Of a stretch of 64,000 bases of DNA, positions 8,294 through 17,604 are shown piece by piece. Made by a program: the position numbers and the translations under genes. Source of the DNA: Pseudomonas poae (GTDB lineage Bacteria > Pseudomonadota > Gammaproteobacteria > Pseudomonadales > Pseudomonadaceae). Position 1 is the stretch's first letter; each line of letters starts with the position of its first letter. The stretch spans positions 186,001 through 250,000 of the forward strand of contig NZ_JYLI01000003.1 in assembly GCF_001439785.1 (NCBI RefSeq). Reading direction: 5' to 3'. Under the pieces are notes generated by a model that was given only the letters and a program-made list of their open reading frames with translations, was not told where the DNA came from and did not search any database.

Positions 8294-9847
8294 ATGCAAT
8301 TGATTGAACATGCCGACTCGCCGCGCTCGATCCGTTTGCACGAGCGCGACAACGTGGTGATCGTGGTCAATGACCAGGGCGTCCCGGCCGGGACCGAGTT
8401 CCCGGACGGCCTGGTCACCGTGGATTTCATCCCACAGAGCCATAAGGTGACGCTGGAAGATATTCCCGAAGGCGGTCAGATCATTCGCTACGGCCAGACC
8501 ATCGGTTACGCCCTGGCGCCGATCCCGCGCGGCAGTTGGGTGCAGGAAGACCAACTGCGCATGCCCACCGCGCCGCCGCTGGACAGCCTGCCGCTGTCCA
8601 CCGAGGTGCCTGAAGCCCAGGCACCATTGGAAGGGTTCACGTTCGAGGGCTATCGCAACGCCGACGGCACGGTGGGCACGCGCAATATCCTCGGCATCAC
8701 CACCACGGTGCAGTGTGTCACCGGCGTGCTGGACCATGCGGTCAAGCGCATCAAGGACGAATTGCTGCCCAAATACCCGCATGTCGATGACGTGGTGGCG
8801 CTGACCCACAGCTACGGTTGCGGCGTGGCGATCACCGCGACTGACGCTTACATCCCGATCCGCACGGTGCGCAACCTGGCACGCAACCCGAACCTGGGCG
8901 GCGAAGCGCTGGTGATCAGCCTGGGCTGCGAGAAATTGCAGGCCGGGCAGGTGATGCATGAGAACGACAGCTCGGTCGACCTGAGCGAGCCGTGGCTGTA
9001 TCGGCTACAGGATTCCAGCCACGGCTTCACCGAAATGATCGAGCAGATCATGGCGCTGGCCGAAACCCGCCTGAAAAAACTCGACCAGCGTCGCCGCGAA
9101 ACCGTACCGGCGTCCGAGCTGATCCTGGGCATGCAGTGCGGCGGCAGCGATGCGTTTTCCGGCATCACCGCCAACCCGGCGCTGGGCTATGCCTCGGATC
9201 TACTGTTGCGGGCCGGGGCCACGGTGATGTTTTCCGAAGTGACCGAAGTTCGTGATGCCATCTACCTGCTGACGTCGCGCGCGCAAACGAAGGAAATTGC
9301 CCAAGAGCTTGTGCGGGAAATGGACTGGTACGACCGCTACCTGGCCAAGGGCGAGGCGGACCGCAGCGCCAACACCACGCCGGGCAACAAGAAGGGCGGG
9401 TTGTCGAACATTGTCGAGAAGTCCCTGGGCTCCATCGTCAAGTCCGGCAGCAGCGCGATCAGCGGCGTGCTGGGCCCCGGCGAGCGGTTCAAGGGCAAAG
9501 GCCTGATCTTTTGCGCGACGCCGGCCAGCGACTTTGTGTGCGGCACCTTGCAACTGGCGGCGGGTATGAACCTGCATGTGTTCACCACCGGGCGCGGCAC
9601 GCCTTACGGGCTGGCGATGGCGCCGGTGGTGAAGGTGTCGACGCGTACGGAGCTGGCGCAGCGCTGGCCGGACCTGATCGACATCGACGCCGGACGTATC
9701 GCCACCGGGCGGGCGAGTATCGAGGAGCTGGGCTGGGAGTTGTTTCACTTCTACCTGGACGTGGCCAGCGGCAAGAAACAGACGTGGGCCGAGCATCACA
9801 AGCTGCATAACGACATCACCCTGTTCAACCCGGCGCCGATTACCTGA
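8294..9847 (+). CDS. garD: Galactarate dehydratase
   Basis: This enzyme dehydrates D-galactarate to 5-keto-4-deoxy-D-glucarate, the first step of the pathway, and needs divalent metal. The 517-residue protein has an N-terminal SAF domain (about 10-85) and a UxaA/altronate dehydratase-type catalytic region starting at [13 protein letters not shown] (about 115 on), including HSYGCG and [10 protein letters not shown]. The ATG at 8294 follows GAGAGGCCCC and gives the family's usual start; a longer in-frame reading back to 8138 lies inside the permease gene and is discarded. No glucarate dehydratase (gudD) is encoded in the window, so galactarate is the best-supported substrate. Confidence 0.93.
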   Translation: MQLIEHADSPRSIRLHERDNVVIVVNDQGVPAGTEFPDGLVTVDFIPQSHKVTLEDIPEGGQIIRYGQTIGYALAPIPRGSWVQEDQLRMPTAPPLDSLPLSTEVPEAQAPLEGFTFEGYRNADGTVGTRNILGITTTVQCVTGVLDHAVKRIKDELLPKYPHVDDVVALTHSYGCGVAITATDAYIPIRTVRNLARNPNLGGEALVISLGCEKLQAGQVMHENDSSVDLSEPWLYRLQDSSHGFTEMIEQIMALAETRLKKLDQRRRETVPASELILGMQCGGSDAFSGITANPALGYASDLLLRAGATVMFSEVTEVRDAIYLLTSRAQTKEIAQELVREMDWYDRYLAKGEADRSANTTPGNKKGGLSNIVEKSLGSIVKSGSSAISGVLGPGERFKGKGLIFCATPASDFVCGTLQLAAGMNLHVFTTGRGTPYGLAMAPVVKVSTRTELAQRWPDLIDIDAGRIATGRASIEELGWELFHFYLDVASGKKQTWAEHHKLHNDITLFNPAPIT

Positions 9848-9862
9848 GACCGCGTCGCCTGC

Positions 9863-9934
9863 ATCGGGAGCAAGCCCCCTCCCACATTTGACTGCATTCA
9901 CAGTTCACAATGTGAGAGGGGGCTTGCTCCCGAT
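9863..9934. repeat. REPIN: inverted pair of REP hairpins
   Basis: ATCGGGAGCAAGCCCCCTCC and, inverted, GAGGGGGCTTGCTCCCGAT flank a short spacer of about 28 bases. The arms are nearly perfect inverted copies. It follows garD and may also act as a transcription barrier. Confidence 0.85.
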
Positions 9935-10009
9935 AGCGGCCTACCAGACGCCACCGCGCCGCATGGCTTATCATTGGCCCTCTGACGACGCGCAAAGGTT
10001 CTCCCCGGC

Positions 10010-10951
10010 ATGCTGGCTATCTTCCTAACTACCCTCACCATCACCGCGCCGGTGTTTGCCATGCTGTTTCTCGGTGTGCTGCTCAAGCGCATCAACTGGA
10101 TCAACGACAACTTTATCCACACCGCCTCATCCCTGGTGTTCAACGTCACCATGCCGGCGCTGCTGTTTCTCGGCATCCTGCACGCCGACCTGCATGCCGC
10201 GCTCCAGCCGGGCTTGCTGATCTATTTTGCCGTCGCCACCGTACTGAGTTTCGCTTTTGCCTGGGGCTGGGCGATTTTTCGCTGCAAGCCGGCAGACCGG
10301 GGTATCTATGCCCAGGGCGCGTTTCGCGGCAACAACGGGGTGATCGGCCTGGCGCTGGCCGCCAGCATGTACGGCGACTATGGCATCTCCCTGGGCGCCG
10401 TCCTCGCGGCGCTGGTGATCCTGCTCTATAACACGCTGTCGACCATCGTGCTGGCGGTGTACAGCCCGGTGATCAAGTCCGACCCATGGAGCATCTGCAA
10501 GAGTGTGCTGGCCAACCCGCTGATCATCAGCGTGATCGTCGCCGCGCCGTTCGCCTACTTTCAGCTCGGCGTGCCCGGCTGGCTGGAAAAATCCATGCAG
10601 TACCTGGCCGACACCACGCTGCCATTGGCGCTAATCTGCATCGGCGGCACCTTGTCCCTGGCGGCGCTGCGCAAGAGCGGCAACATGGCGCTCAGCGCGA
10701 GCCTGATGAAGATGGTCTGGCTGCCGATCGTCGCAACCCTGGGAGCGTGGCTGCTGGGTTTTCGCGGGCCGGAGCTGGGGATTCTGTTTCTGTACTTCGG
10801 TGCGCCCACCGCCGCAGCCAGTTATGTGATGGCCCGTGCGGCCGAGGGCAACCACGAGTTGGCGGCCGCGATTATCGTGATCACCACGCTAATGGCGGCG
10901 GTGACCACCAATATCGGGATTTTCGTGTTGCAGGCAGGTGGCTGGATCTGA
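10010..10951 (+). CDS. AEC-family (auxin efflux carrier-type) transporter
   Basis: This 313-residue integral membrane protein has about ten hydrophobic segments and the AEC-type N-terminus (ITAPVFAMLFLGVLLKRINWI). The central FRGNNGVIGLALA and C-terminal GAPTAAASYVMA segments are characteristic of bacterial AEC permeases such as malonate or malate carriers. The substrate is unknown; its place after the galactarate cluster could suggest an organic acid, but REP elements on both sides make a separate transcription unit more likely. The ATG is preceded by AAAGG. Confidence 0.88.
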   Translation: MLAIFLTTLTITAPVFAMLFLGVLLKRINWINDNFIHTASSLVFNVTMPALLFLGILHADLHAALQPGLLIYFAVATVLSFAFAWGWAIFRCKPADRGIYAQGAFRGNNGVIGLALAASMYGDYGISLGAVLAALVILLYNTLSTIVLAVYSPVIKSDPWSICKSVLANPLIISVIVAAPFAYFQLGVPGWLEKSMQYLADTTLPLALICIGGTLSLAALRKSGNMALSASLMKMVWLPIVATLGAWLLGFRGPELGILFLYFGAPTAAASYVMARAAEGNHELAAAIIVITTLMAAVTTNIGIFVLQAGGWI

Positions 10952-10957
10952 GGTTGC

Positions 10958-10979
10958 GGTGGGCTTGCCTGCGATGCCT
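10958..10979. repeat. Single REP half-element
   Basis: GGTGGGCTTGCCTGCGATGC is one arm of the GGCTTGCCTGCGAT family seen at 6764-6853, without an inverted partner. It lies in the 37-base gap between two convergent genes. Confidence 0.55.
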
Positions 10980-10988
10980 ACCTGAAGA

Positions 10989-11372
10989 TCACTGCTGCTC
11001 TGCCTGATACACCTCAATCACTTCCTGCGCCGCCCGAAACGCATCAATCGCTGCCGGCACGCCGGCATACACCGCGCAATGCAGCAGTGCCTCGCGAATC
11101 TCTTCCACGGTACAGCCATTGTTCAACGCGCCGCGCACGTGACCCTTGAGTTCCTGCGGACACTTGAGCGCGGTGAGGGCGGCGAGGGTGATCAGGCTGC
11201 GGGTCTTGAGCGGTAACCCTTCGCGATTCCACACACTGCCCCAGGCATGGTCGTTGACGAAGTCCTGCAACGGCTGGGTGAACGCGGTGGCATTACCCAG
11301 GGCTCGGTCGACGAACACATCGCCCATCACTTGGCGACGCATGGCGACGCCGGGTTTCTTCTGATCGGTCAT
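10989..11372 (-). CDS. Carboxymuconolactone decarboxylase family protein (PcaC-like)
   Basis: This 127-residue single-domain protein has the length and layout of 4-carboxymuconolactone decarboxylase: R-Q-V-MGDVFVDRA near the N-terminus, LKTRSLITLAALTAL in the middle, then GHVRGALNNGCT and LLHCAVYAGVPAA. PcaC acts in the protocatechuate branch of the beta-ketoadipate pathway, but the CMD fold is shared with AhpD-like and other proteins and no other pca gene is nearby. The assignment is therefore to family, with PcaC as one possibility. The ATG overlaps the stop of the upstream antiporter gene by two bases (ATGA-type), so translation is coupled. Confidence 0.85.
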   Translation of the reverse strand: MTDQKKPGVAMRRQVMGDVFVDRALGNATAFTQPLQDFVNDHAWGSVWNREGLPLKTRSLITLAALTALKCPQELKGHVRGALNNGCTVEEIREALLHCAVYAGVPAAIDAFRAAQEVIEVYQAEQQ

Positions 11373-12457
11373 TGCGGTTCCCTCTTGTGTTGGCGGCGCC
11401 AGGCGCGCAGCGTGCTGAACAGCAGAAAAGCCACCAGCGTCGGCAGGACGTAATACAGCATCAGGTGTTCAAGCTTGCCGGCCAGGGGCATGCCAGTGGT
11501 GAACGCCATCACATGCAGCCCATAGGCGAGATACAGGCCCAGCATCACCAGGCCTTCGGCGCGGGTCACGCGGTAGCCGCTGTAGAACACCGGCAGGCAC
11601 AGTAACACCACGCCGAGCATCACCGGCAGGTCGAAATCCACGGCATTGGGCGACACCGACAGTGGCGTCGGCGCGAGCAGGGCGGTGAGCCCCAGCACCC
11701 CGAGCAGGTTGAACAGGTTGCTGCCGATCACGTTGCCCACGGCAATCTCGCGCTCGCCGCGCAGGGCGGCAATCAGTGACGTCGCCAGGCACGGCAAGGA
11801 GGTGCCGACGCCGATCAGTGTCAGCCCGACGATACGCTCCGACAGGCCCAGGTCGCCCGCCACGTCCACTGCCGCACCGAGCAGCAGATGCCCGGCCAGT
11901 ACCAGCACCAGCAGCCCGCCAAAGATGCGCAATACGCTGCTCAGCCATGGTGCCCGGGCCACGGTGTCGAGGGTGCGCGGGCGGCGTGAGTGACGCGTCT
12001 GGTAATGCAGCACGCCGAGGTAGGCCAGCAGGGCGACCAGCAATAGCAGGCCGTCGAGCGGTGTCAGTTCCTCATTGGCGGCGAGGGTGAACACCAGCAG
12101 CGCAGCGACGATCATCACCGGGATGTCCAGGCGTACCAACTGGCGCGACACCCGCAGCGGGATGATCAGTGCCGCGAGGCCCAGGGTGACGAGGACGTTG
12201 AAGATGCTACTGCCGATCACGCTGCCCACGGCAATATCGGTGTTGCCGGCGAGCGTGGCCTGCAGACTGACGGTCATCTGCGGCGCGCTGCTGCCGAAGG
12301 CGACGATGGTCAGGCCGATGATCAGCGGGCGCACCTTGAGGCTCGCGGCCAGGCGTACGGCGGCGCGCACCAGGACTTCGGCGCCGAGGATCAGCAGCAG
12401 CAGGCCGCTGACCAGTTCGAGCAGGCTCCAGGGCGAGAGGGCGGTTAGTGCGGAAAT
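11369..12457 (-). CDS. Calcium/sodium antiporter (CaCA family, YrbG-like), apparent ATT start
   Basis: This cation/Ca2+ exchanger has two inverted halves, each with the alpha-repeat motif: GLTIVAFGSSAPQ in the first and GLTLIGVGTSLPC in the second. About ten membrane segments are expected. The first conventional in-frame start (GTG at 12370) would remove the first helix, SLLELVSGLLLLILGAEVLV. In-frame codons from the preceding stop to 12370 include no ATG, GTG or TTG. The only suitably placed candidate is ATT at 12455-12457, 8 bases after AAGGAG (12466-12471). This gives 362 residues, normal for the family. It lies between an RlpA-like gene and the CMD gene, in one leftward unit. Confidence 0.85.
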   Translation of the reverse strand: MSALTALSPWSLLELVSGLLLLILGAEVLVRAAVRLAASLKVRPLIIGLTIVAFGSSAPQMTVSLQATLAGNTDIAVGSVIGSSIFNVLVTLGLAALIIPLRVSRQLVRLDIPVMIVAALLVFTLAANEELTPLDGLLLLVALLAYLGVLHYQTRHSRRPRTLDTVARAPWLSSVLRIFGGLLVLVLAGHLLLGAAVDVAGDLGLSERIVGLTLIGVGTSLPCLATSLIAALRGEREIAVGNVIGSNLFNLLGVLGLTALLAPTPLSVSPNAVDFDLPVMLGVVLLCLPVFYSGYRVTRAEGLVMLGLYLAYGLHVMAFTTGMPLAGKLEHLMLYYVLPTLVAFLLFSTLRAWRRQHKREPQ

Positions 12458-12473
12458 GACCGGTGCTCCTTCT

Positions 12474-12845
12474 TCAATTGCTCATGGCCTGCACGCGAAC
12501 CGGCGCAGTACCGCTGCTCAGCATGCCCAATTGCGCGGCAGCCTTGCGTGAAAGGTCGATCAGGCGCCCACGGGCATGCGGGCCGCGATCATTGATGCGC
12601 ACGATCACGGAGCGGTTATTGTCGAGATTGGTCACCTTGACCTGCGTGCCGAAGGGCAGGCGCCGATGGGCGGCGGTCAGGGCGTTCTGGTTGAAGGGTT
12701 CACCGCTGGCGGTTCGGTTGCCATGGTGTTTGGCGCCGTAATAAGAGGCGGTGCCGGTTTCGTCGTAGCCATTGGGGTCGATGAGGCCGCTGGCGCAGCC
12801 GGCAAGCAGAGAGAACAGGGCCAGCAGGCCGAGTAGACGCTTCAT
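12474..12845 (-). CDS. RlpA-like DPBB-domain lipoprotein (short form)
   Basis: This 123-residue lipoprotein has a lipobox LLAGC with the lipidated Cys17, followed by a double-psi beta-barrel domain (about 30-118). The domain has the RlpA hallmarks GTASYYGAKHHGNRTASGE, PFGTQVKVTNL and VRINDRGPHARGRLIDLS. RlpA proteins cleave naked-glycan septal peptidoglycan; this copy has no SPOR domain, so it may not be targeted to septa. The ATG at 12845 is preferred to the TTG at 12851 because GGGGG lies about 10 bases upstream. It is the first gene of the leftward trio and its stop is 16 bases before the antiporter start. Confidence 0.9.
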   Translation of the reverse strand: MKRLLGLLALFSLLAGCASGLIDPNGYDETGTASYYGAKHHGNRTASGEPFNQNALTAAHRRLPFGTQVKVTNLDNNRSVIVRINDRGPHARGRLIDLSRKAAAQLGMLSSGTAPVRVQAMSN

Positions 12846-12869
12846 GTTCAAGGTTCCCCCATTACAAAT

Positions 12870-12959
12870 GTGGGAGCGGGCTTGCTCGCGAAAGCGGTGG
12901 ATCAGTCAGCAGATTCGTTGCTTGACACACCGCATTCGCGAGCAAGCCCGCTCCCACAA
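12870..12959. repeat. REPIN: inverted pair of REP hairpins
   Basis: TGTGGGAGCGGGCTTGCTCG and its inverted partner CGAGCAAGCCCGCTCCCACA bound a 90-base element in the gap between the rlpA-like gene and gatB. The same sequence recurs at 59985-60071. Confidence 0.9.
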
Positions 12960-13006
12960 GGGGTCAGAGTTGGACGTGAGGTCCTGCTCCGACCATTTCA
13001 CCGCGT

Positions 13007-14452
13007 TTAGCCTTCGAGTTTGCTTTTCAGCAGCTCGTTCACCTGTTGCGGGTTGGCCTTGCCTTTGGACGCTTTCATCGCCTGGCCGACAAAGAAACCG
13101 AACATCTTGCCGCGTTTGGCTTCATCCGCCGCGCGGTATTGTTCGACCTGTTCGGCATTGGCCGCGAGCATTTCATCGAGTACGGCCGAGATGGCGCCGC
13201 TGTCGGTGACCTGCTTGAGGCCGCGTTTCTCGATGATCTCGTCAGCGTTGCCTTCGCCTGTCGCCATCGCTTCGAACACCGTTTTGGCGATCTTGCCGGA
13301 GATGGTGTTGTCCTTGATGCGCAGCAGCATGCCGCCCAGTTGCTCGGCCGAGACCGGCGCTTCGTCGATTTCCAGGCCTTGCTTGTTCAGCAGGCTGCCC
13401 AACTCGACCATGACCCAGTTGGCCGCCAGCTTGGCGTCACCGGCAATGCTCACGACCTTTTCGAAGTAGTCGGCCTGCTCGCGGCTGGAGGCCAGTACGC
13501 TGGCGTCGTACACCGAGAGACCGAACTGCGCCTGGAAGCGCTCGCGTTTCTGCGGCGGCAGCTCCGGCAGGGTGGCGCGGATGTCATTGAGGAACGAATC
13601 CTCGATGACCACCGGCAGCAGGTCCGGGTCGGGGAAGTAACGGTAGTCGTTGGCTTCCTCCTTGCTGCGCATGGCGCGGGTTTCATCTTTGTTCGGGTCG
13701 TACAGGCGGGTTTGCTGGATCACCTTGCCGCCGTCCTCGATCAGTTCGATCTGGCGACGTACTTCGGTGTTGATCGCCTTTTCGATGAAACGGAACGAGT
13801 TGACGTTCTTGATCTCGCAGCGCGTGCCGTACTCGGTCTGGCCTTTTGGGCGCACCGACACGTTGCAGTCGCAACGCAGGGAGCCTTCGGCCATGTTGCC
13901 GTCGCAAATGCCCAGATAACGCACCAGCGCGTGGATCGTTTTGACGTAGGCCACGGCTTCCTTGGCGCTGCGCATGTCCGGCTCGGAGACGATTTCCAGC
14001 AGCGGCGTACCGGCGCGGTTCAGGTCGATGCCGGTGGCGCCGTTGAATTCTTCATGCAGGCTCTTGCCCGCATCTTCTTCAAGGTGCGCACGGGTCACGC
14101 CGACGCGCTTGATGGTGCCGTCTTCCAGCGGAATATCCAGGTAGCCCTTGCCGACGATCGGCAATTCCATCTGGCTGATCTGGTAACCCTTGGGCAGGTC
14201 AGGGTAGAAGTAGTTCTTGCGCGCGAACACGTTGTGCTGGCCGATTTCGGCGTCAATCGCCAGGCCGAACATCACCGCCATGCGCACCGCTTCCTGGTTC
14301 AGCACCGGCAGCACGCCGGGCATGCCCAGGTCGACCAGGCTGGCCTGGGTGTTGGGCCCTGCGCCGAACGTGGTGGCGCTGCCGGAGAAAATCTTCGATT
14401 GGGTGGCGAGCTGGGTATGAATCTCCAGCCCGATCACAACTTCCCATTGCAT
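13007..14452 (-). CDS. gatB: Aspartyl/glutamyl-tRNA amidotransferase subunit B
   Basis: GatB is the tRNA-binding kinase subunit of GatCAB, which activates misacylated Glu-tRNAGln or Asp-tRNAAsn before amidation. The 481-residue product starts [25 protein letters not shown], the family signature. The conserved cradle domain follows (about 1-290, with [15 protein letters not shown]), then a helical and YqeY-like tail (about 325-481). GGAG lies before the ATG. The gene order is gatC-gatA-gatB on this strand, with only 10 bases between gatA and gatB. Confidence 0.98.
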   Translation of the reverse strand: MQWEVVIGLEIHTQLATQSKIFSGSATTFGAGPNTQASLVDLGMPGVLPVLNQEAVRMAVMFGLAIDAEIGQHNVFARKNYFYPDLPKGYQISQMELPIVGKGYLDIPLEDGTIKRVGVTRAHLEEDAGKSLHEEFNGATGIDLNRAGTPLLEIVSEPDMRSAKEAVAYVKTIHALVRYLGICDGNMAEGSLRCDCNVSVRPKGQTEYGTRCEIKNVNSFRFIEKAINTEVRRQIELIEDGGKVIQQTRLYDPNKDETRAMRSKEEANDYRYFPDPDLLPVVIEDSFLNDIRATLPELPPQKRERFQAQFGLSVYDASVLASSREQADYFEKVVSIAGDAKLAANWVMVELGSLLNKQGLEIDEAPVSAEQLGGMLLRIKDNTISGKIAKTVFEAMATGEGNADEIIEKRGLKQVTDSGAISAVLDEMLAANAEQVEQYRAADEAKRGKMFGFFVGQAMKASKGKANPQQVNELLKSKLEG

Positions 14453-14462
14453 AGTGTTCTCC

Positions 14463-15914
14463 TCAGAAGCCGGTTGGGGTGCGAGTGTGCCAGTCAGTGT
14501 TCAACTGGTACTGGTGCGCCACATTGAGCAGGCGGCCTTCCTGGAAATACGGTGCGAGCAATTGCACGCCCACCGGCAGACCGTCGACGAAGCCGGCCGG
14601 CATGGACAAGCCCGGCAGACCTGCGAGGTTGGCGGTGATGGTGTAGAGGTCTTCGAGGTACTCGGCAATCGGGTCGCCGGTCTTGGCACCGATCTTCCAG
14701 GCCGGGTTCGGCGTGGTTGGGCCAAGGATCACGTCGACTTCTTCGAAGGCAGCCATGAAGTCGTTCTTGATCAGGCGACGGATTTTTTGCGCCTTGAGGT
14801 AGTACGCGTCGTAGTAGCCGGCCGACAGCGCGTAGGCGCCGACCATGATGCGCCGTTGCACTTCGGCGCCGAAGCCTTCGCCACGGGAGCGCTTGTACAG
14901 GTCGGTGAGGTCCTTGGGGTTTTCGCAGCGGTAGCCGAAACGCACGCCGTCGAAACGCGACAGGTTGGAGGAGGCTTCTGCCGGCGCGATCACGTAGTAG
15001 GCGGGAATCGCGTGCTGGTTGTTCGGCAGGCTGATTTCCTTGATCACGGCGCCCAGGCCTTCCAGCGTCTTGACGCTGTTGTGCACGAGCTCTGCGATAC
15101 GCGGGTCGAGACCGGCGCTGAAGTATTCCTTCGGCACGCCGATGCGCAGGCCCTTGAGCGAGGTGTTGAGGCTGGCGCTGTAGTCCGGCACCGGTTCATC
15201 GATGCTGGTGGAGTCCTGCGCATCGAAGCCGGCCATGCCTTGCAACAATATTGCGCAGTCTTCTGCGGTGCGCGCCAGCGGGCCGCCCTGATCGAGGCTC
15301 GACGCGTAGGCGATCATGCCCCAGCGCGACACGCGACCGTAGGTCGGCTTCAGGCCGGTGAGGTTGGTGAAGGCAGCCGGTTGGCGAATGGAACCGCCGG
15401 TGTCGGTGGCCGTGGCGGCCGGCAACAGGCGCGCGGCCACGGCAGCGGCCGAACCACCGGACGAGCCGCCCGGCACGTGTTCGAGGTTCCAGGGGTTTTT
15501 CACCGCGCCGTAGTAGCTCGACTCGTTGGCAGAACCCATGGCGAATTCGTCCATGTTGGTCTTGCCCAGGGTGACCGCGCCGGCGGCGGCCAGCTTGGAC
15601 ACCACGGTGGCGTCGTAGGGCGCTTTGAAGTTGTCGAGCATCTTCGAGCCGCAGCTGGTGCGAATGCCCTGGGTGCAGAACAGGTCCTTGTGGGCGATTG
15701 GCGCACCCAGCAGGGCGCCGTTCTCACCGTTGGCGCGACGCACGTCGGCGGCCTTGGCCTGGCTCAGGGCCAGTTCTTCGGTGAGGCTGATGAAGCTGTT
15801 GACCTTGGGATCGTGCTCGGCGATGCGCGCAAGCAGGGTTTTGGTCAGTTCTTCAGCGGAAAACTTTTTTTCGGCGAGACCGCGGGCGATCTCGGCCAGA
15901 GTCATGTGATGCAT
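14463..15914 (-). CDS. gatA: Aspartyl/glutamyl-tRNA amidotransferase subunit A
   Basis: GatA is the glutaminase subunit, releasing ammonia from glutamine and channelling it to GatB. The 483-residue amidase-signature enzyme shows the Ser-cisSer-Lys catalytic elements: the Lys in [10 protein letters not shown] and the serines in [13 protein letters not shown] and [12 protein letters not shown] keep the start at 15914 ([12 protein letters not shown]) because an upstream AAGAG serves it and the N-terminus matches the pseudomonad form; an internal ATG lies three codons later. It is transcribed with gatC and gatB. Confidence 0.98.
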   Translation of the reverse strand: MHHMTLAEIARGLAEKKFSAEELTKTLLARIAEHDPKVNSFISLTEELALSQAKAADVRRANGENGALLGAPIAHKDLFCTQGIRTSCGSKMLDNFKAPYDATVVSKLAAAGAVTLGKTNMDEFAMGSANESSYYGAVKNPWNLEHVPGGSSGGSAAAVAARLLPAATATDTGGSIRQPAAFTNLTGLKPTYGRVSRWGMIAYASSLDQGGPLARTAEDCAILLQGMAGFDAQDSTSIDEPVPDYSASLNTSLKGLRIGVPKEYFSAGLDPRIAELVHNSVKTLEGLGAVIKEISLPNNQHAIPAYYVIAPAEASSNLSRFDGVRFGYRCENPKDLTDLYKRSRGEGFGAEVQRRIMVGAYALSAGYYDAYYLKAQKIRRLIKNDFMAAFEEVDVILGPTTPNPAWKIGAKTGDPIAEYLEDLYTITANLAGLPGLSMPAGFVDGLPVGVQLLAPYFQEGRLLNVAHQYQLNTDWHTRTPTGF

Positions 15915-15930
15915 GAAAGGCTCTTTCCCT

Positions 15931-16218
15931 TTAGTCGATGACTTTCGGAACCAGGTACAGGCCGTTTTCGACCGCTGGCGCGATGGACTGGTAGGCCTCG
16001 CGATTATCGCGTTCGGTCACGACGTCTGCGCGCAGGCGCTGGCTGGCTTCCAGCGGGTGAGCCAGGGGCTCGATGTCGTCGGTATTGACGGCCTGCATCT
16101 GGTCAACCAGCCCCAGAATACTGTTCAGGGCTGCGGTGGTCTGTGGAAGATCGGCATCATTGAGGCCAAGCGAGGCCAGATGCGCGATTTTTTCCACGTC
16201 GGAGCGTTCAAGCGCCAT
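15931..16218 (-). CDS. gatC: Aspartyl/glutamyl-tRNA amidotransferase subunit C
   Basis: This 95-residue belt subunit wraps the GatA-GatB interface and stabilises the complex. The sequence [20 protein letters not shown] and the [20 protein letters not shown] segment are diagnostic. GGAG is 7 bases before the ATG. It is the first gene of the leftward gat operon and is divergent from mreB, with a 210-base gap that must hold both promoters. Confidence 0.97.
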   Translation of the reverse strand: MALERSDVEKIAHLASLGLNDADLPQTTAALNSILGLVDQMQAVNTDDIEPLAHPLEASQRLRADVVTERDNREAYQSIAPAVENGLYLVPKVID

Positions 16219-16416
16219 GGGAATCTCCAGTGGAAAACGGAACGGAGAGCGTCCGTGTGTTAGATTGTCGGAACACTACCGCATTTCTACGGTCATAAGG
16301 CCGCGATTGTGGGGGTTGGTGCACAGAAAGTCGGCCAATTTAGCACATTGGCGCCTTGCCCAAAATCCCTGTCGTTGTTAGAGTTTGCCGCACTTTTTTA
16401 CCCACGCGTTGCCTAG

Positions 16417-17466
<1,050 letters not shown>

Positions 17467-17494
17467 GATCGCTGGTCGCGCCATGATTCGCCCG

Positions 17495-17520
17495 CAGGCA
17501 GCACTTTGCAGTGCTGCCTG
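17495..17520 (+). other. Strong intercistronic hairpin between mreB and mreC, without a T-run
   Basis: An 11-bp perfect stem (CAGGCAGCACT with AGTGCTGCCTG) closes a TTGC loop. No uridine tract follows, so it is not a standard terminator. It may stabilise the mreB 3' end, mark a processing site or partly attenuate mreCD; the structure is observed and the role is inferred. Confidence 0.6.
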
Positions 17521-17604
17521 TCGGCGTTTATCTTCTTCAATCTGCATCCAGGCCGGTTTGATGCCGTATGAATAAAGAGAACATTTGCCCGGGAGGAGCG
17601 GCCT

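Noticed and set aside
12870..12959. Possible CRISPR-like or attachment-site repeat
   Set aside because: It is an inverted REP pair, not a direct repeat array, and it recurs elsewhere as a typical REPIN.
13046..15941. Long rightward open frames opposite gatB and gatA
   Set aside because: They are mirror frames of GatB and GatA, whose protein motifs are complete on the minus strand.
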